NCBI GenBank assembly: GCA_035334485.1
Contig: DAOQKI010000004.1
Span: forward strand, 5,459 to 69,458
DNA length: 64,000 nucleotides
DNA from: Opi-474 sp035334485
Lineage (GTDB): Bacteria > Verrucomicrobiota > Verrucomicrobiia > Opitutales > Opitutaceae
Reading direction: 5' to 3'
Position 1 is the stretch's first letter. Each line of letters opens with the position of its first letter. The translations under genes were made by a program, and so were the position numbers. The notes beneath the pieces were generated by a model that saw only the letters and a program-made list of their open reading frames with translations, had not been told where the DNA came from and searched no databases. Shown here one piece after another: positions 16,653-25,256 of the stretch.

Positions 16653-18561
16653 CTTCCTGAGCGCACTGCGAGCCCGACCCCTCCTCGCCGACGGGGCGAT
16701 GGGCTCGTATCTGTTCAAGCTCACGGGACGACTCTCGGAATCCAACCACGTCTACGAGGCCTTCAACCTCGACCAGCCCGACCTGGTCCGCCGCGTCCAC
16801 ACCGAGTACCTCACGGCCGGGGCCCGCTGCCTCAAGACCAACACCTTTGGCGCGAACCGCGTCCAGCTCCGGCCGTTCGGCCTCGAGTCGCGCGTCGCCG
16901 CGATCAACCGCGCCGGCGTGCAGGTCGCGCGCGACGCCATCGCGAAGTTCCAGGAAGTGCATGGCTCCGCTGAGCCGTTCTTCGTGCTGGCATCGGTCGG
17001 GCCGACCAATCCCGCGCTCACCACGGCGGAGGAGGTGGACGCATGCTACCGCGAGCAGCTCGAGACGCTGGCCGCGGCCGGGGCCGACGCCCTGCTGCTT
17101 GAGACCTTTGGCACGCAGGCGCAGCTGGAGTTGCTGATCGGGCTGATCCGCTCGCTGCCGGGCATGCCGCCGGTCGTAGCCGAGATGACGCCCAAGGGCG
17201 GGGAGGGCGGCCATCCGCTTGAGCCCGAGCCGGTGGCGTTCGTGAATCGCATGGCGCTGCTGGGCGTGCCCGTCGTGGGCCTGAACTGCTGCGCGCCCTG
17301 GGACGCGAGCGCCTTCGTGGATGCGGCCAAGGACGCGCCGCCGGTCCGCTCTGGCGCGGTCCAACTGGCGGTGATGCCGAACGCGGGTGGATTCCAGCGG
17401 ATCGGCAACCGGCTCATGACCTCGGTCAATCCCGAGCTCGCCGGCAAACTCGCCCGTTCCTTCTCCGACCTCGGGGTCCGCCTGCTCGGCGGCTGCTGCG
17501 AGATGCACCCCGAGCACATCGAGGAGATGCACAATTATCTCGAGTCGCGCCGGGTGGGGGAGCGCGTGGTCGTCGCCCCCGCGGCGACGGATGCCGTGCC
17601 GGTCGGCAACGCCGAGAAACGCCCGAACGGTCCGCTCTCGCGCAAGCTCAAGGACGGACAATTCGTGGTCAGCATCGAGGCCCTGCCGCCGCGCGGCACC
17701 GACGACCGCATCGTGCAGGGCAAGGTCGACTTCATCGGGCAGGTCGCGAAGTCCGGGCTGGTCGACGCGGTGGACTTCACCGACGGCTCGCGCGGCATCC
17801 CGCTGATCTCGCCCGGCGACTTCATCCAGGTGATCCGCTCGCGCCTGGGTTGGACCCCGGAAAAGGGCGATCCGATCGAGCTGATTCCGCATTTCACGGC
17901 GCGCGACCTGAACCTGATGGGCATCCAGAGCCGGCTGGTGGGCTACCATCACAACCGGATCCACAACGTGCTCTTCGTGACGGGCGACCCGCCGAAGATG
18001 TCGCCGACGTACCCGCGCTCCTCGGCGGTGTTCGATCTCGATTCGATCGCGATGATCCGCCTGACGCACGGCTGCCTCAACGCCGGCGTCGATTTCGGCG
18101 GCGTGCCGCTCGGCAAGCACGCGCGGCCGCACACCCATTTCACGATCGGCGCCGGCGTTGAGCCGGAGTCCCCGGACCTGAAGCGCGAGTTCGACCGCCT
18201 GCGGCAGAAGATCGAGGCGGGCGCGGACTACATCATGACGCAGCCGGTGTTTCACGCGGCGCCGCGGCAGGCGCTGGAGCCGTACCGCGGACGCTGCGCG
18301 TTCCTCATCGGCGTGATGGTGCTGGCCAACCTCGAGCATGCCCGCCGGATGGCGCAGGTCCCCGGCGTGGTGATTCCCGAAACACTCCTCGCCCGCATCG
18401 CGGCAAAGACGAGCGTCGAGGACCAGGCCAAGGTCGGCCGCGACATCGCCGCCGAGCAGATCCAGGAACTCGTCCGCGAGGGCTGGTCCGGCGTCTACCT
18501 CATGTCCACCGCCGTCGGCCTCGGCACCCTCGACGTCCTCCGGGCCGGTCTGGGTCGGTAG
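16645..18561 (+). CDS. Bifunctional homocysteine S-methyltransferase / methylenetetrahydrofolate reductase (YitJ type)
   Basis: 638 aa from ATG 16645; GTG 16624 or ATG 16627 would extend it by six or seven residues. Residues 1-300 are a homocysteine methyltransferase barrel (LLADGAMGSYL, CLKTNTFGANR, GLNCCAPWD, and the zinc-binding LLGGCCEMHPEHI). Residues about 330-630 are a MetF domain (QFVVSIEALPPRGTDD, FVTGDPPKM, YIMTQPVF). The same fusion is known from Bacillus YitJ. It links methyl-THF formation with methionine synthesis, so part of the methyl flow may go to methionine. It overlaps the end of the transporter gene. It is a second MTHFR activity in the cluster, with a different domain partner from the MetV-fused one. 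Confidence 0.9.
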   Translation: MADFLSALRARPLLADGAMGSYLFKLTGRLSESNHVYEAFNLDQPDLVRRVHTEYLTAGARCLKTNTFGANRVQLRPFGLESRVAAINRAGVQVARDAIAKFQEVHGSAEPFFVLASVGPTNPALTTAEEVDACYREQLETLAAAGADALLLETFGTQAQLELLIGLIRSLPGMPPVVAEMTPKGGEGGHPLEPEPVAFVNRMALLGVPVVGLNCCAPWDASAFVDAAKDAPPVRSGAVQLAVMPNAGGFQRIGNRLMTSVNPELAGKLARSFSDLGVRLLGGCCEMHPEHIEEMHNYLESRRVGERVVVAPAATDAVPVGNAEKRPNGPLSRKLKDGQFVVSIEALPPRGTDDRIVQGKVDFIGQVAKSGLVDAVDFTDGSRGIPLISPGDFIQVIRSRLGWTPEKGDPIELIPHFTARDLNLMGIQSRLVGYHHNRIHNVLFVTGDPPKMSPTYPRSSAVFDLDSIAMIRLTHGCLNAGVDFGGVPLGKHARPHTHFTIGAGVEPESPDLKREFDRLRQKIEAGADYIMTQPVFHAAPRQALEPYRGRCAFLIGVMVLANLEHARRMAQVPGVVIPETLLARIAAKTSVEDQAKVGRDIAAEQIQELVREGWSGVYLMSTAVGLGTLDVLRAGLGR

Positions 18562-18590
18562 GCGGAGTGAGCCCCGTTACCGCCGGCACG

Positions 18591-18619
18591 AAAAAGGGCC
18601 GGACCCTGTGGCCGGCCCT
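18591..18619 (-). terminator. Rho-independent terminator of the minus-strand corrinoid operon
   Basis: An 8-bp GC-rich stem (18595-18602 with 18612-18619, loop 9 nt) followed on the minus strand by TTTTT (18595-18591). It lies 34 bp after the stop of the last gene of the operon, in the convergent gap. Confidence 0.8.
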
Positions 18620-18652
18620 GACACTACCACACACGCTGGCGCGCTAACGGCG

Positions 18653-19747
18653 TCAGCGAAAACGGATGGACTTCGATTCCTCGACGAGCGCGAGGATGTT
18701 CTCGAACGGCACGTCGGGCTCGAGGACATGGGTGGGCGCGATCATCACCCGCGCGCCGTGGTCGCGATGCAGCGCGGCGATCTCGCGCACGCGCCGCCGC
18801 ACGTCGTCCGGCGTGCCGAAGGGCATCGTGGTCTGCGTGCCGACCATGCCGCTCAGGGCGAGGGTCTTCGCGTAGCGGCGCGACAGCACGCCGGCGTCCA
18901 TGCACTCGGGCTGGACGGGATTGAGAATGTCGACGCCCACCTCGATGAGCTCGGGCACGATCGGCATGATGTCGCCGTCGGAGTGGTAATGCACCCAGAC
19001 CTTGCGGTTGCCGGAGGCCTCGCGGATCGCGGCGATGACCTTGGCGAGGCGCGGCTTGAGGTGCTGACGCCACATCGGGACCGAAAGCAACATGCCCGTC
19101 TGCATTCCGACGTCGTCGCCCAAGCCAATCACATCGATGCCCTCGCGGGCAAAGGCGCGAACCACGTTGCATGAACGCTCGGTGAACCAGTCGAGCAGCC
19201 AGTCGGCGATGCCGTTGCCCTCGGCCAGGTCCTGAAAAAGGTTGTCCATGCCGCGCGCGTACCACGAGGTCTCGAAGGTGGTGCACTCCATGCCGGCGAA
19301 CGCGACTTTTCCGCGGGTGTGGATCTGCCGCATCTTCCGCTGCACGACCTCGTAGTGCGCCGGGTCGGAGGTGTCGGGCCAGGGGAGTTTCTCGAGCTGG
19401 GCGACGCTGGTGACCTTCTCCAGCGGGTGCAGCATGGTGCGGAAGTGGTACGCTTTGCCGACCGTGCCCTTCGGCGGCTCGATGTGCGCGATACAGAACG
19501 GCCCGATCTCGGCCTTCTCCGGCAGCACGTAGCCCACCTCAGCCAGCGCGTCGCGCCAGGCCTGCGGGTCTTCGTTGTAGCCGACCCACTCGAAGCCAAA
19601 GTCGGTTTCAAAGGCCAACTCGGAACTGCGCACGCCGGTGCGCTCCTCGATCAGGTCGGCGACGGGTGGGGTGATCGGGAGATTGAGCGGCATCCACTCG
19701 GCGCCGGTCCCGGCCATCATCGCATGGAAATTCTCGCGGGCGTTCAT
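18653..19747 (-). CDS. UroD/MtaA-fold methyltransferase paralogue 1
   Basis: 364 aa. Uroporphyrinogen-decarboxylase-fold protein of the corrinoid methyltransferase branch. The strand with the metal motif reads VWVHYHSDGDIMP, an H-x-D form in place of the H-x-C of zinc methyltransferases such as MtaA. The later position that holds a Cys in MtaA reads IAPTHVLEPD. ATG 19747 (MNARENF) overlaps the stop of the preceding homocysteine methyltransferase gene by four bases. It is the last gene before a strong terminator. Inferred to transfer a methyl group between a small substrate and the corrinoid protein; the donor is unknown. Confidence 0.8.
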   Translation of the reverse strand: MNARENFHAMMAGTGAEWMPLNLPITPPVADLIEERTGVRSSELAFETDFGFEWVGYNEDPQAWRDALAEVGYVLPEKAEIGPFCIAHIEPPKGTVGKAYHFRTMLHPLEKVTSVAQLEKLPWPDTSDPAHYEVVQRKMRQIHTRGKVAFAGMECTTFETSWYARGMDNLFQDLAEGNGIADWLLDWFTERSCNVVRAFAREGIDVIGLGDDVGMQTGMLLSVPMWRQHLKPRLAKVIAAIREASGNRKVWVHYHSDGDIMPIVPELIEVGVDILNPVQPECMDAGVLSRRYAKTLALSGMVGTQTTMPFGTPDDVRRRVREIAALHRDHGARVMIAPTHVLEPDVPFENILALVEESKSIRFR

Positions 19748-20637
19748 CGGGTAAAATGGGCGGCCATGGCCGCGATGTGGGCCGGCGTGCTGCCGCAGCA
19801 CCCGCCCACGAGGCGCGCACCCGCGGCCAGCAGGCGCGGCGTCGCCGCGGCGAATTGCGCCGCCGACTCGTCGTAGCGGATCGCGCCGTCGACCAGGCGC
19901 GGCGAGCCGGCATTGGGCTGCACGATCACCGGCCGGCCGGACGCGGCTGCGACCAGCTCGGCCGTCAGCTTCACGTAATCGTCGAGCGACAGTTCCGTGC
20001 CGCAGTTGGCGCCGACCACGTCCGCGCCCGCCTGCACCACGGCCTTCAGGGCCGGTCCGACCGCCGTGCCCATCATGGTGCGGTAGCCCGCGCTGGATTG
20101 TTGGAAAGTGAAGGTCGCGATCACGATCTCGGCGCCGGCCGCCTTCGCCGCCTGCACGGCCAGGACCGCCTCGGCCGGATCCGACATGGTCTCGATGAGG
20201 ATCAGGTCCGCGCCGCCCTCGAGGAGGGCGGCCGCCTGCTCGCGGAACGCCAGCCGCACCTCGTCCTCCGGCGCGTCGCCGAGCGGCTCGAGCATCCCGC
20301 CGAACGGACCGATGTCACCCAGCACCCACGCGCGCTCCCCGGCGCACTCGCGGGCCAGCCGGGCGCCGGCGACGCTGAGCTCGCGCACGCGGTGCGCGGC
20401 CCCGTGGCCGGCTAGCACATAGGAGGTGCCGCCAAAGGTGTTCGTCGTGAGCAGCTCCGCTCCCGCCTGCGCGTAGGCGCGGTGCACCTGCTGCACGCGG
20501 TCGGGATGGTCCACGTTCCAGAGCTCGCCACCCTGGCCCGGGGCGAGACCGAGCAACTGCAGCTGCGTGCCGGTGGCGCCGTCGCCGAGCACGGGCCGGC
20601 GCTGCAGCGTCTCGCGGAACCGGGCGGCGCGGGTCAT
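19744..20637 (-). CDS. Homocysteine S-methyltransferase-domain protein
   Basis: 297 aa, a single barrel of the betaine/S-methylmethionine-homocysteine methyltransferase family. It has LGDGATGTQL at the N-terminus, LLTTNTFGG, GANCGTE and the C-terminal zinc-binding LVGGCCGSTPAHI. These enzymes move a methyl group to homocysteine to make methionine. Stop and start codons overlap by four bases with the UroD-fold genes on both sides, so it is co-translated with them. The direct methyl donor is unknown; it could be a methylated metabolite or the corrinoid protein. The longer frame upstream (to 21069) is antisense-like and rejected. Confidence 0.85.
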   Translation of the reverse strand: MTRAARFRETLQRRPVLGDGATGTQLQLLGLAPGQGGELWNVDHPDRVQQVHRAYAQAGAELLTTNTFGGTSYVLAGHGAAHRVRELSVAGARLARECAGERAWVLGDIGPFGGMLEPLGDAPEDEVRLAFREQAAALLEGGADLILIETMSDPAEAVLAVQAAKAAGAEIVIATFTFQQSSAGYRTMMGTAVGPALKAVVQAGADVVGANCGTELSLDDYVKLTAELVAAASGRPVIVQPNAGSPRLVDGAIRYDESAAQFAAATPRLLAAGARLVGGCCGSTPAHIAAMAAHFTR

Positions 20638-21719
20638 GTGGAGAGCTGATGGACGGTGTCCAGGAACTCGGTGGCTCGGTCGGCGTTGCGGAAGGGCGTG
20701 CAGACCGTGAGCCAGAGCCCGTCGGGCCCGAGTTCGCGGAGGACATGGAGCGCGTCGTCGCCGTCCTCGGCGAGGATCTGCACGGCCTTGCCGGCCTCGC
20801 GGCAGCGGCGGTAGACGTCGACCCAGCGGGTGGCGTTGCCGTGGCCCGCGCCGTAGACCCACTGCACCGCGTTGAGCCGCGGCAGCGCGAGCATGGTGTC
20901 GAGGTGCTGCAGGGCCTGCGGGCCGTCGAGGTGGAAGATCGTCCGCTCCATCGGCGCCATCTCCATCTCGATCGACGGCCGGATCAGGTCCTCGCCGATC
21001 TCGCGCGAGACCAGGCACCAGAAGTCGCAGCTCGGCACGTAGGCGGGGCCGTCGTGGAGGTAGGAGCACCAGGTCGTGCTGGGCTGGCCGAGCGCCGTGA
21101 GCTTCTGGTGCAGCCGGCGGAAGGCCTCCACATAGGCGCGCGCCGCGTGCAGGCTGGCGCGGCGGACCAGGTCCGGCGCGTCGATGATGTCGAGGCAGAG
21201 GTCCTCGGGCCCGCGCAGGCCGGCGAGCATGTCGAAGCTCCCGTGCAGGTCGGGCATCGCGACATAGAACCGGCCGGCGAAGCGGTCGGCCGCGAGGGAG
21301 ATCATCGCATTGATCGTCTCCCAGTAGAGGTTGTTGAAGTCCGGCGGGGTCTCGATGAAGCGCTCCCAGTCAGCCGTCTCGTGCAGCGTGTGCTGGCACC
21401 AGCTGGTGCTCTCGCCGAAGATGAGCTCGGCGCCGAACAGCGTGGACGTGAGGTCGGGGCCGACGTTGGGCATCCAGCACGGCACGCTGTCGCCGAGGGC
21501 CGGGCTGGTCTCGAGCGTCGCGAGGGCGGACTCGACCTGGAAGCCGACGTCGAGCCAGCGCTCGCGGAGCGTCGCGTGGGTGGAGCGAGGAGCCCGCAGC
21601 GAGCCGCGGTTTTCCACGTAGAGCGTGACCGGCGGCCGGTCGAGGCGGCCGCCCTGCCACCACGCCGCATAGCGGGCGCTGGCGGCGGCGAGGGTGAAGT
21701 AGTGGTTGCGCGGGTTCAT
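20634..21719 (-). CDS. Divergent UroD-fold protein without a metal motif (paralogue 2)
   Basis: 361 aa from ATG 21719 (MNPRNHYF). The fold is recognisable from WMPNVGPDLTSTLFG, FYVAMPDLHGSFDML and TIFHLDGPQALQHLD. However, the strand that carries H-x-C or H-x-D in relatives reads AVQILAEDGDDALH, with no histidine or cysteine. It may not bind zinc and could be a corrinoid-binding or substrate-handling relative, or use another residue. It overlaps the homocysteine methyltransferase start by four bases and lies 8 bp after paralogue 3. The family is confident, the activity is not. Confidence 0.7.
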   Translation of the reverse strand: MNPRNHYFTLAAASARYAAWWQGGRLDRPPVTLYVENRGSLRAPRSTHATLRERWLDVGFQVESALATLETSPALGDSVPCWMPNVGPDLTSTLFGAELIFGESTSWCQHTLHETADWERFIETPPDFNNLYWETINAMISLAADRFAGRFYVAMPDLHGSFDMLAGLRGPEDLCLDIIDAPDLVRRASLHAARAYVEAFRRLHQKLTALGQPSTTWCSYLHDGPAYVPSCDFWCLVSREIGEDLIRPSIEMEMAPMERTIFHLDGPQALQHLDTMLALPRLNAVQWVYGAGHGNATRWVDVYRRCREAGKAVQILAEDGDDALHVLRELGPDGLWLTVCTPFRNADRATEFLDTVHQLST

Positions 21720-21727
21720 GGCGCGGC

Positions 21728-22987
21728 TCAGCGGGCGGACCCGTTGAAGTCCCGGATGGCGTCGACCATCGCGATGATGTTGGCGACCGGCGTGCGGGCC
21801 TGGATGTTGTGGATCGTGTTGAACACGAAGCCGCCGTTCGGGGAGAAGGCCTTGAGCCGCGCGGTGACCTCGGCGCGGACCTCCTTCGGCGTGCCGAAGG
21901 GTAGGGTGCGCTGCGTGTCGACGCCGCCGCCCCAGAACACGATGCGGTCGCCGAAGTCCGCCTTCAGTCGCACCGGGTCCATGTCCTTCGCCGAGCACTG
22001 CACCGGGTTGAGGATGTCGAAGCCGACGTCGATGAAGTGGTCGACCAGCGGCCGGACCGCGCCGCAGGAGTGCTTGAAAGTCTTCCACTTCGTGTGGCGG
22101 TGGATCCAGTCGTTCACGCGGCGGTAGTACGGTGCGAACAGCTCGTCGAACGTTGCCGGCGAGCAGAACTGCGACTGCTGCGTGCCAAAGTCCGTCCCGC
22201 AGATCACGATCACGTCAACCCGGTCACCTGCGAGCCGGGACCAGGTGGCGAGGTTCTGCAGCGCGACCTCGCACTGGTACTCAAAGATCTTGTGCACGTA
22301 ATCGCGGCGCTCGACGAGGGAGATGTACCACTCGCCGACGTCGCGGATGCCCTTCGGGTGCTTGAGGAACGCCGCCGGCACGAGCGCGATGTCGCCGAAG
22401 CCGGTGCCACCGACGCCCGAGACGACCGCGCGGTCCTCATGGGCGACGCGGGCGAACTCGTTCCGCCAGTGCGCGAGGTCGTCGGCGCCGAGGGGTTTGA
22501 ACTCCTCGCAGTTGTCCGCGGCGTTGAGCTGCTCCTCCTCGAACGGCTCCTGCCGCACGATCGCGTCGAAGAAATACCCGCCGGCCGGCATGTGGCCGCT
22601 CGCCGGCACCGAGGTGTCACCCTCGGGATAGAGATAGACGTCGCCCGACGGCTCCTGCCGCGGCCGGAAGCCCGCGGGCACCAGCATCACCTGGCCCCAC
22701 GGCGAGCGCCACTCGTGCCAGCCCTCGTTGGGAAAGCCGAACATCGTCCCGCGGCCGTTCGCGCCGACGCAATCGGAGCCGAGCGCGCGGGCCAGGTCGT
22801 CCTCCACCTCGCCCAGCATCTGGAAGGGCTCGATGACCTTCACGGGATGCGACGGCAGTCCGTAGTGCTCGCGCAGCGCGGCGACGCAGCTGACATGGAG
22901 GCTGGTCAGGCCGGTGCTCCCGAAGTCCACCGGCACGGGTCCGGGCTGGTGGGCGAGGGCCCGTTGGACCTTTTCGCGCGAGGTCAT
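21728..22987 (-). CDS. UroD/MtaA-fold methyltransferase paralogue 3 (H-x-C motif)
   Basis: 419 aa. The N-terminal MTSREKVQRALAHQPGPVPVDFGS is the usual MtaA/UroD-like opening, where one or two Arg bind the substrate carboxylates in true UroD. The zinc strand reads TFKHSCGAVRP (H306, C308). The third ligand position lacks Cys (FNTIHNIQ). GGGVDTQRTLPFGTP is the conserved late loop of the branch. The insert around residues 90-170 is longer than in its neighbours. It is in the minus-strand operon, 9 bp from paralogue 4. The likely role is methyl transfer to or from the corrinoid protein. Confidence 0.82.
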   Translation of the reverse strand: MTSREKVQRALAHQPGPVPVDFGSTGLTSLHVSCVAALREHYGLPSHPVKVIEPFQMLGEVEDDLARALGSDCVGANGRGTMFGFPNEGWHEWRSPWGQVMLVPAGFRPRQEPSGDVYLYPEGDTSVPASGHMPAGGYFFDAIVRQEPFEEEQLNAADNCEEFKPLGADDLAHWRNEFARVAHEDRAVVSGVGGTGFGDIALVPAAFLKHPKGIRDVGEWYISLVERRDYVHKIFEYQCEVALQNLATWSRLAGDRVDVIVICGTDFGTQQSQFCSPATFDELFAPYYRRVNDWIHRHTKWKTFKHSCGAVRPLVDHFIDVGFDILNPVQCSAKDMDPVRLKADFGDRIVFWGGGVDTQRTLPFGTPKEVRAEVTARLKAFSPNGGFVFNTIHNIQARTPVANIIAMVDAIRDFNGSAR

Positions 22988-22996
22988 GGGGATGGC

Positions 22997-24124
22997 TCAG
23001 CCCTTCAGGCCGAGCAGGTCTTCCTTCAGCTTGAGGTAGTAGAGGTAGTCGTCCGGATCCACGTTCGGCGGGCAGCGGTGGTCGCAGAACGGGATGAAGC
23101 CGCCCTTCGCGACGTACGGCACGAGCGACTCCAGGTAGGAGCGGATCTCCGTCCGGTTGCGGCCGAGGACCATCTTGTCCATGCCGCCCATGATGCGGAG
23201 CTCGGGGCCCCACTTCTCGAGCGACTCGCCCGGGTGACCGGAGCCGTTCACCTCCCAGGGGAACATCGTGTTCACGCCGCCGGCGAGGAAATGCGGGATC
23301 AGCGGCCGGACGTCGCCGTCGCAGTCGATCCAGAAGATGTCCACGCCGTGGGCGCGGAGCTTCTTCGTGATGCGCTGGTAGCGCGGCACCACGACGTCGC
23401 GGAAGAAGCCGACCGAGACGAGCGGGCCGCTCTTGTAGCAGATGTCCTCCCAGCCCGAGGCAAAATCGAACTTCATGTGCGGCAGCACCTGGTCGAGCGT
23501 GTCCTCGATCAGCTGGCAGGACACCTCGACGATGTCCTCGACCATGTCCGGATAATCGAAGACGGCGTACGCGAGGCCTTCGACCGTGAGCATGTCGCGG
23601 ACCTTGCCGATCATCGAGCCGCACCAGATGCCGACCGGGTAGTCGCGGTCGGCCGGGAATTTCTTCTGCAGCGCGGCGACGTCGAGCCGGCGGTCCGGGT
23701 GCTTCCGGTCGAAGCGCTCGGCCTTCACCTTCGCCCAGTCGTCGGGCGTCTTGACGGTGGCCTCGAGGAAATGGGGGATGGTGTCGTGGCCGTCGAGCGG
23801 CACCTCGGCGATGAGGCCGTCGCCATTGCGCAGGATGCGGCTGTTCGAGGTGCGCGAGATCTCCTCGGTGGGGAACACCGGGTGCATCCACGGGGTGTAG
23901 ATGACGTCGGTGCGGTCAAAGTTCAGGAAGATGTCGGCGTCGGTGTTGTTCGTGATACCGTGGTCGCGGAACATCGGCCAGAGCTTGAAGTTGTCGTCCC
24001 AGTATCCGAATTCCATGTTGAAGCACCGGTCCACCGGCAGGTGGTGCATCTGGCGGCGGAACCGCTCGCGGTCAGTCAGGGTGCCGCGCCATTTCGGGAG
24101 GAGGGGTTGGATCGGAGCTGGCAT
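22997..24124 (-). CDS. UroD-fold protein paralogue 4 (D-C-D motif)
   Basis: 375 aa. The start MPAPIQPLL precedes a typical TDRERFRRQMHHLPVDR opening. The metal strand is DIFWIDCDGDVRP: Asp replaces the His, and Cys/Asp follow. A later PFCDHRCPP provides cysteines near the third-ligand site. The active-site chemistry may therefore differ from MtaA. Genes upstream and downstream are 11 and 9 bp away. This D-x-D type recurs in paralogues 11 and 13. Function inferred only from fold and operon. Confidence 0.78.
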   Translation of the reverse strand: MPAPIQPLLPKWRGTLTDRERFRRQMHHLPVDRCFNMEFGYWDDNFKLWPMFRDHGITNNTDADIFLNFDRTDVIYTPWMHPVFPTEEISRTSNSRILRNGDGLIAEVPLDGHDTIPHFLEATVKTPDDWAKVKAERFDRKHPDRRLDVAALQKKFPADRDYPVGIWCGSMIGKVRDMLTVEGLAYAVFDYPDMVEDIVEVSCQLIEDTLDQVLPHMKFDFASGWEDICYKSGPLVSVGFFRDVVVPRYQRITKKLRAHGVDIFWIDCDGDVRPLIPHFLAGGVNTMFPWEVNGSGHPGESLEKWGPELRIMGGMDKMVLGRNRTEIRSYLESLVPYVAKGGFIPFCDHRCPPNVDPDDYLYYLKLKEDLLGLKG

Positions 24125-24135
24125 GGGAAAAAGGG

Positions 24136-25221
24136 TCAGTAGTAGCCGTAGCGTTCGACCATCCGGATGATGGCCTTGTACGTGTCCCAGCTCACCTGGG
24201 GCGGGACGGAGTGGTCGGAATGGTAGGCGTAGCCCTTGGTGGCCATGCCCGCGGCGAACTTGGAGCGGATCTCCTCCTCGATGAGGTCGAGGTCGTTCGT
24301 CGCCATCTTCATGACGTCGATGTTGCCGATCATCGCGAGGCGGTCGCCGTGGGTCGGCGCAAACTCGCGGATGTCCATGCCGGCCTTCGCCTCGATCGGC
24401 TGGAGGCAGTCGAAGCCGGCGGCGACGTAGAGGTCGAGGACCGCGCTGACGCGGCCGTCGGTGTGGTAGATCAGCTTCATCCCGCGCTCATGCGCCCACT
24501 GGGCGATGCGGCAGTGGGACGGCCAGACGATCTCGCGGTACATGGTCGGCGAGCAGATCGTGGCATGGTTGAACGCCATGTCGCCGTAGAGCCAGAGGCC
24601 GTCGGGCTGCACGCCCTCGTCGAGCACGGCCTGCCAGGAGCGCAGGACGACCTCGGTGTGGACGTTTACGATGTCGCGGATCCACTCGGGATCCTCGACC
24701 ATGCCGATCAGGAACGCCTCGTCGCCGATGATCTTGCGCAGGGCCTCGAAACCCTCGACGCCGGAGAGGTGGGTCCACTGGCCCAGCTTGCGCGCGTCGG
24801 CGTAGCGCCGGGCCGCCATCTTCGCGTCGACCTGGTTGGCGGCCGCCAGCATCGCGGGCCGGTAGGTCTTTTCCCAGACCTCGCGGCTGTCGCAGCCGAA
24901 ACCGATGTGCTCGGGCGTGCCGGACCGGCCCTTCCAGTACCGCGCGATGCCGCCCCAGGCATCGCGCACGGTCTCGGTCTCCGCGTCCTGCCGCAGCACC
25001 TCCCGCTGGCCGGGGAAGATCGGCGGCCACGACCAGCACAGGACGGCGAAGTCGGCCTCGAGCAGCCGCAGCGCGTCGTGATGGTCCCACTGCAGCCCCT
25101 CGCGCTGCCAGCGGGTGATGGTCTCAGGCCAGAACGTGTCCTGGCGCGGGACGCGATCCTGATCCTGGCGCGCGAACATCCGGTTCACGCGCTCGCGCCC
25201 CGTCATGGAAGTGGAGCTCAT
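24136..25221 (-). CDS. UroD/MtaA-fold methyltransferase paralogue 5 (H-x-D motif)
   Basis: 361 aa from ATG 25221; a second ATG five codons on (MTGRERVNRMF) would also fit. The metal strand is LIYHTDGRVS; the core reads GDMAFNHATICSP and MIGNIDVMKM. It lies directly after the corrinoid protein gene (35 bp), the usual place for the main methyltransferase partner. The family includes methanol-, methylamine- and aryl-O-methyl-linked enzymes. The longer open frame to 25563 reads into the corrinoid gene and was rejected. Confidence 0.82.
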   Translation of the reverse strand: MSSTSMTGRERVNRMFARQDQDRVPRQDTFWPETITRWQREGLQWDHHDALRLLEADFAVLCWSWPPIFPGQREVLRQDAETETVRDAWGGIARYWKGRSGTPEHIGFGCDSREVWEKTYRPAMLAAANQVDAKMAARRYADARKLGQWTHLSGVEGFEALRKIIGDEAFLIGMVEDPEWIRDIVNVHTEVVLRSWQAVLDEGVQPDGLWLYGDMAFNHATICSPTMYREIVWPSHCRIAQWAHERGMKLIYHTDGRVSAVLDLYVAAGFDCLQPIEAKAGMDIREFAPTHGDRLAMIGNIDVMKMATNDLDLIEEEIRSKFAAGMATKGYAYHSDHSVPPQVSWDTYKAIIRMVERYGYY

Positions 25222-25256
25222 GGCCGGTCCCCATGGAAACCGGTATCGGCGGCCGT

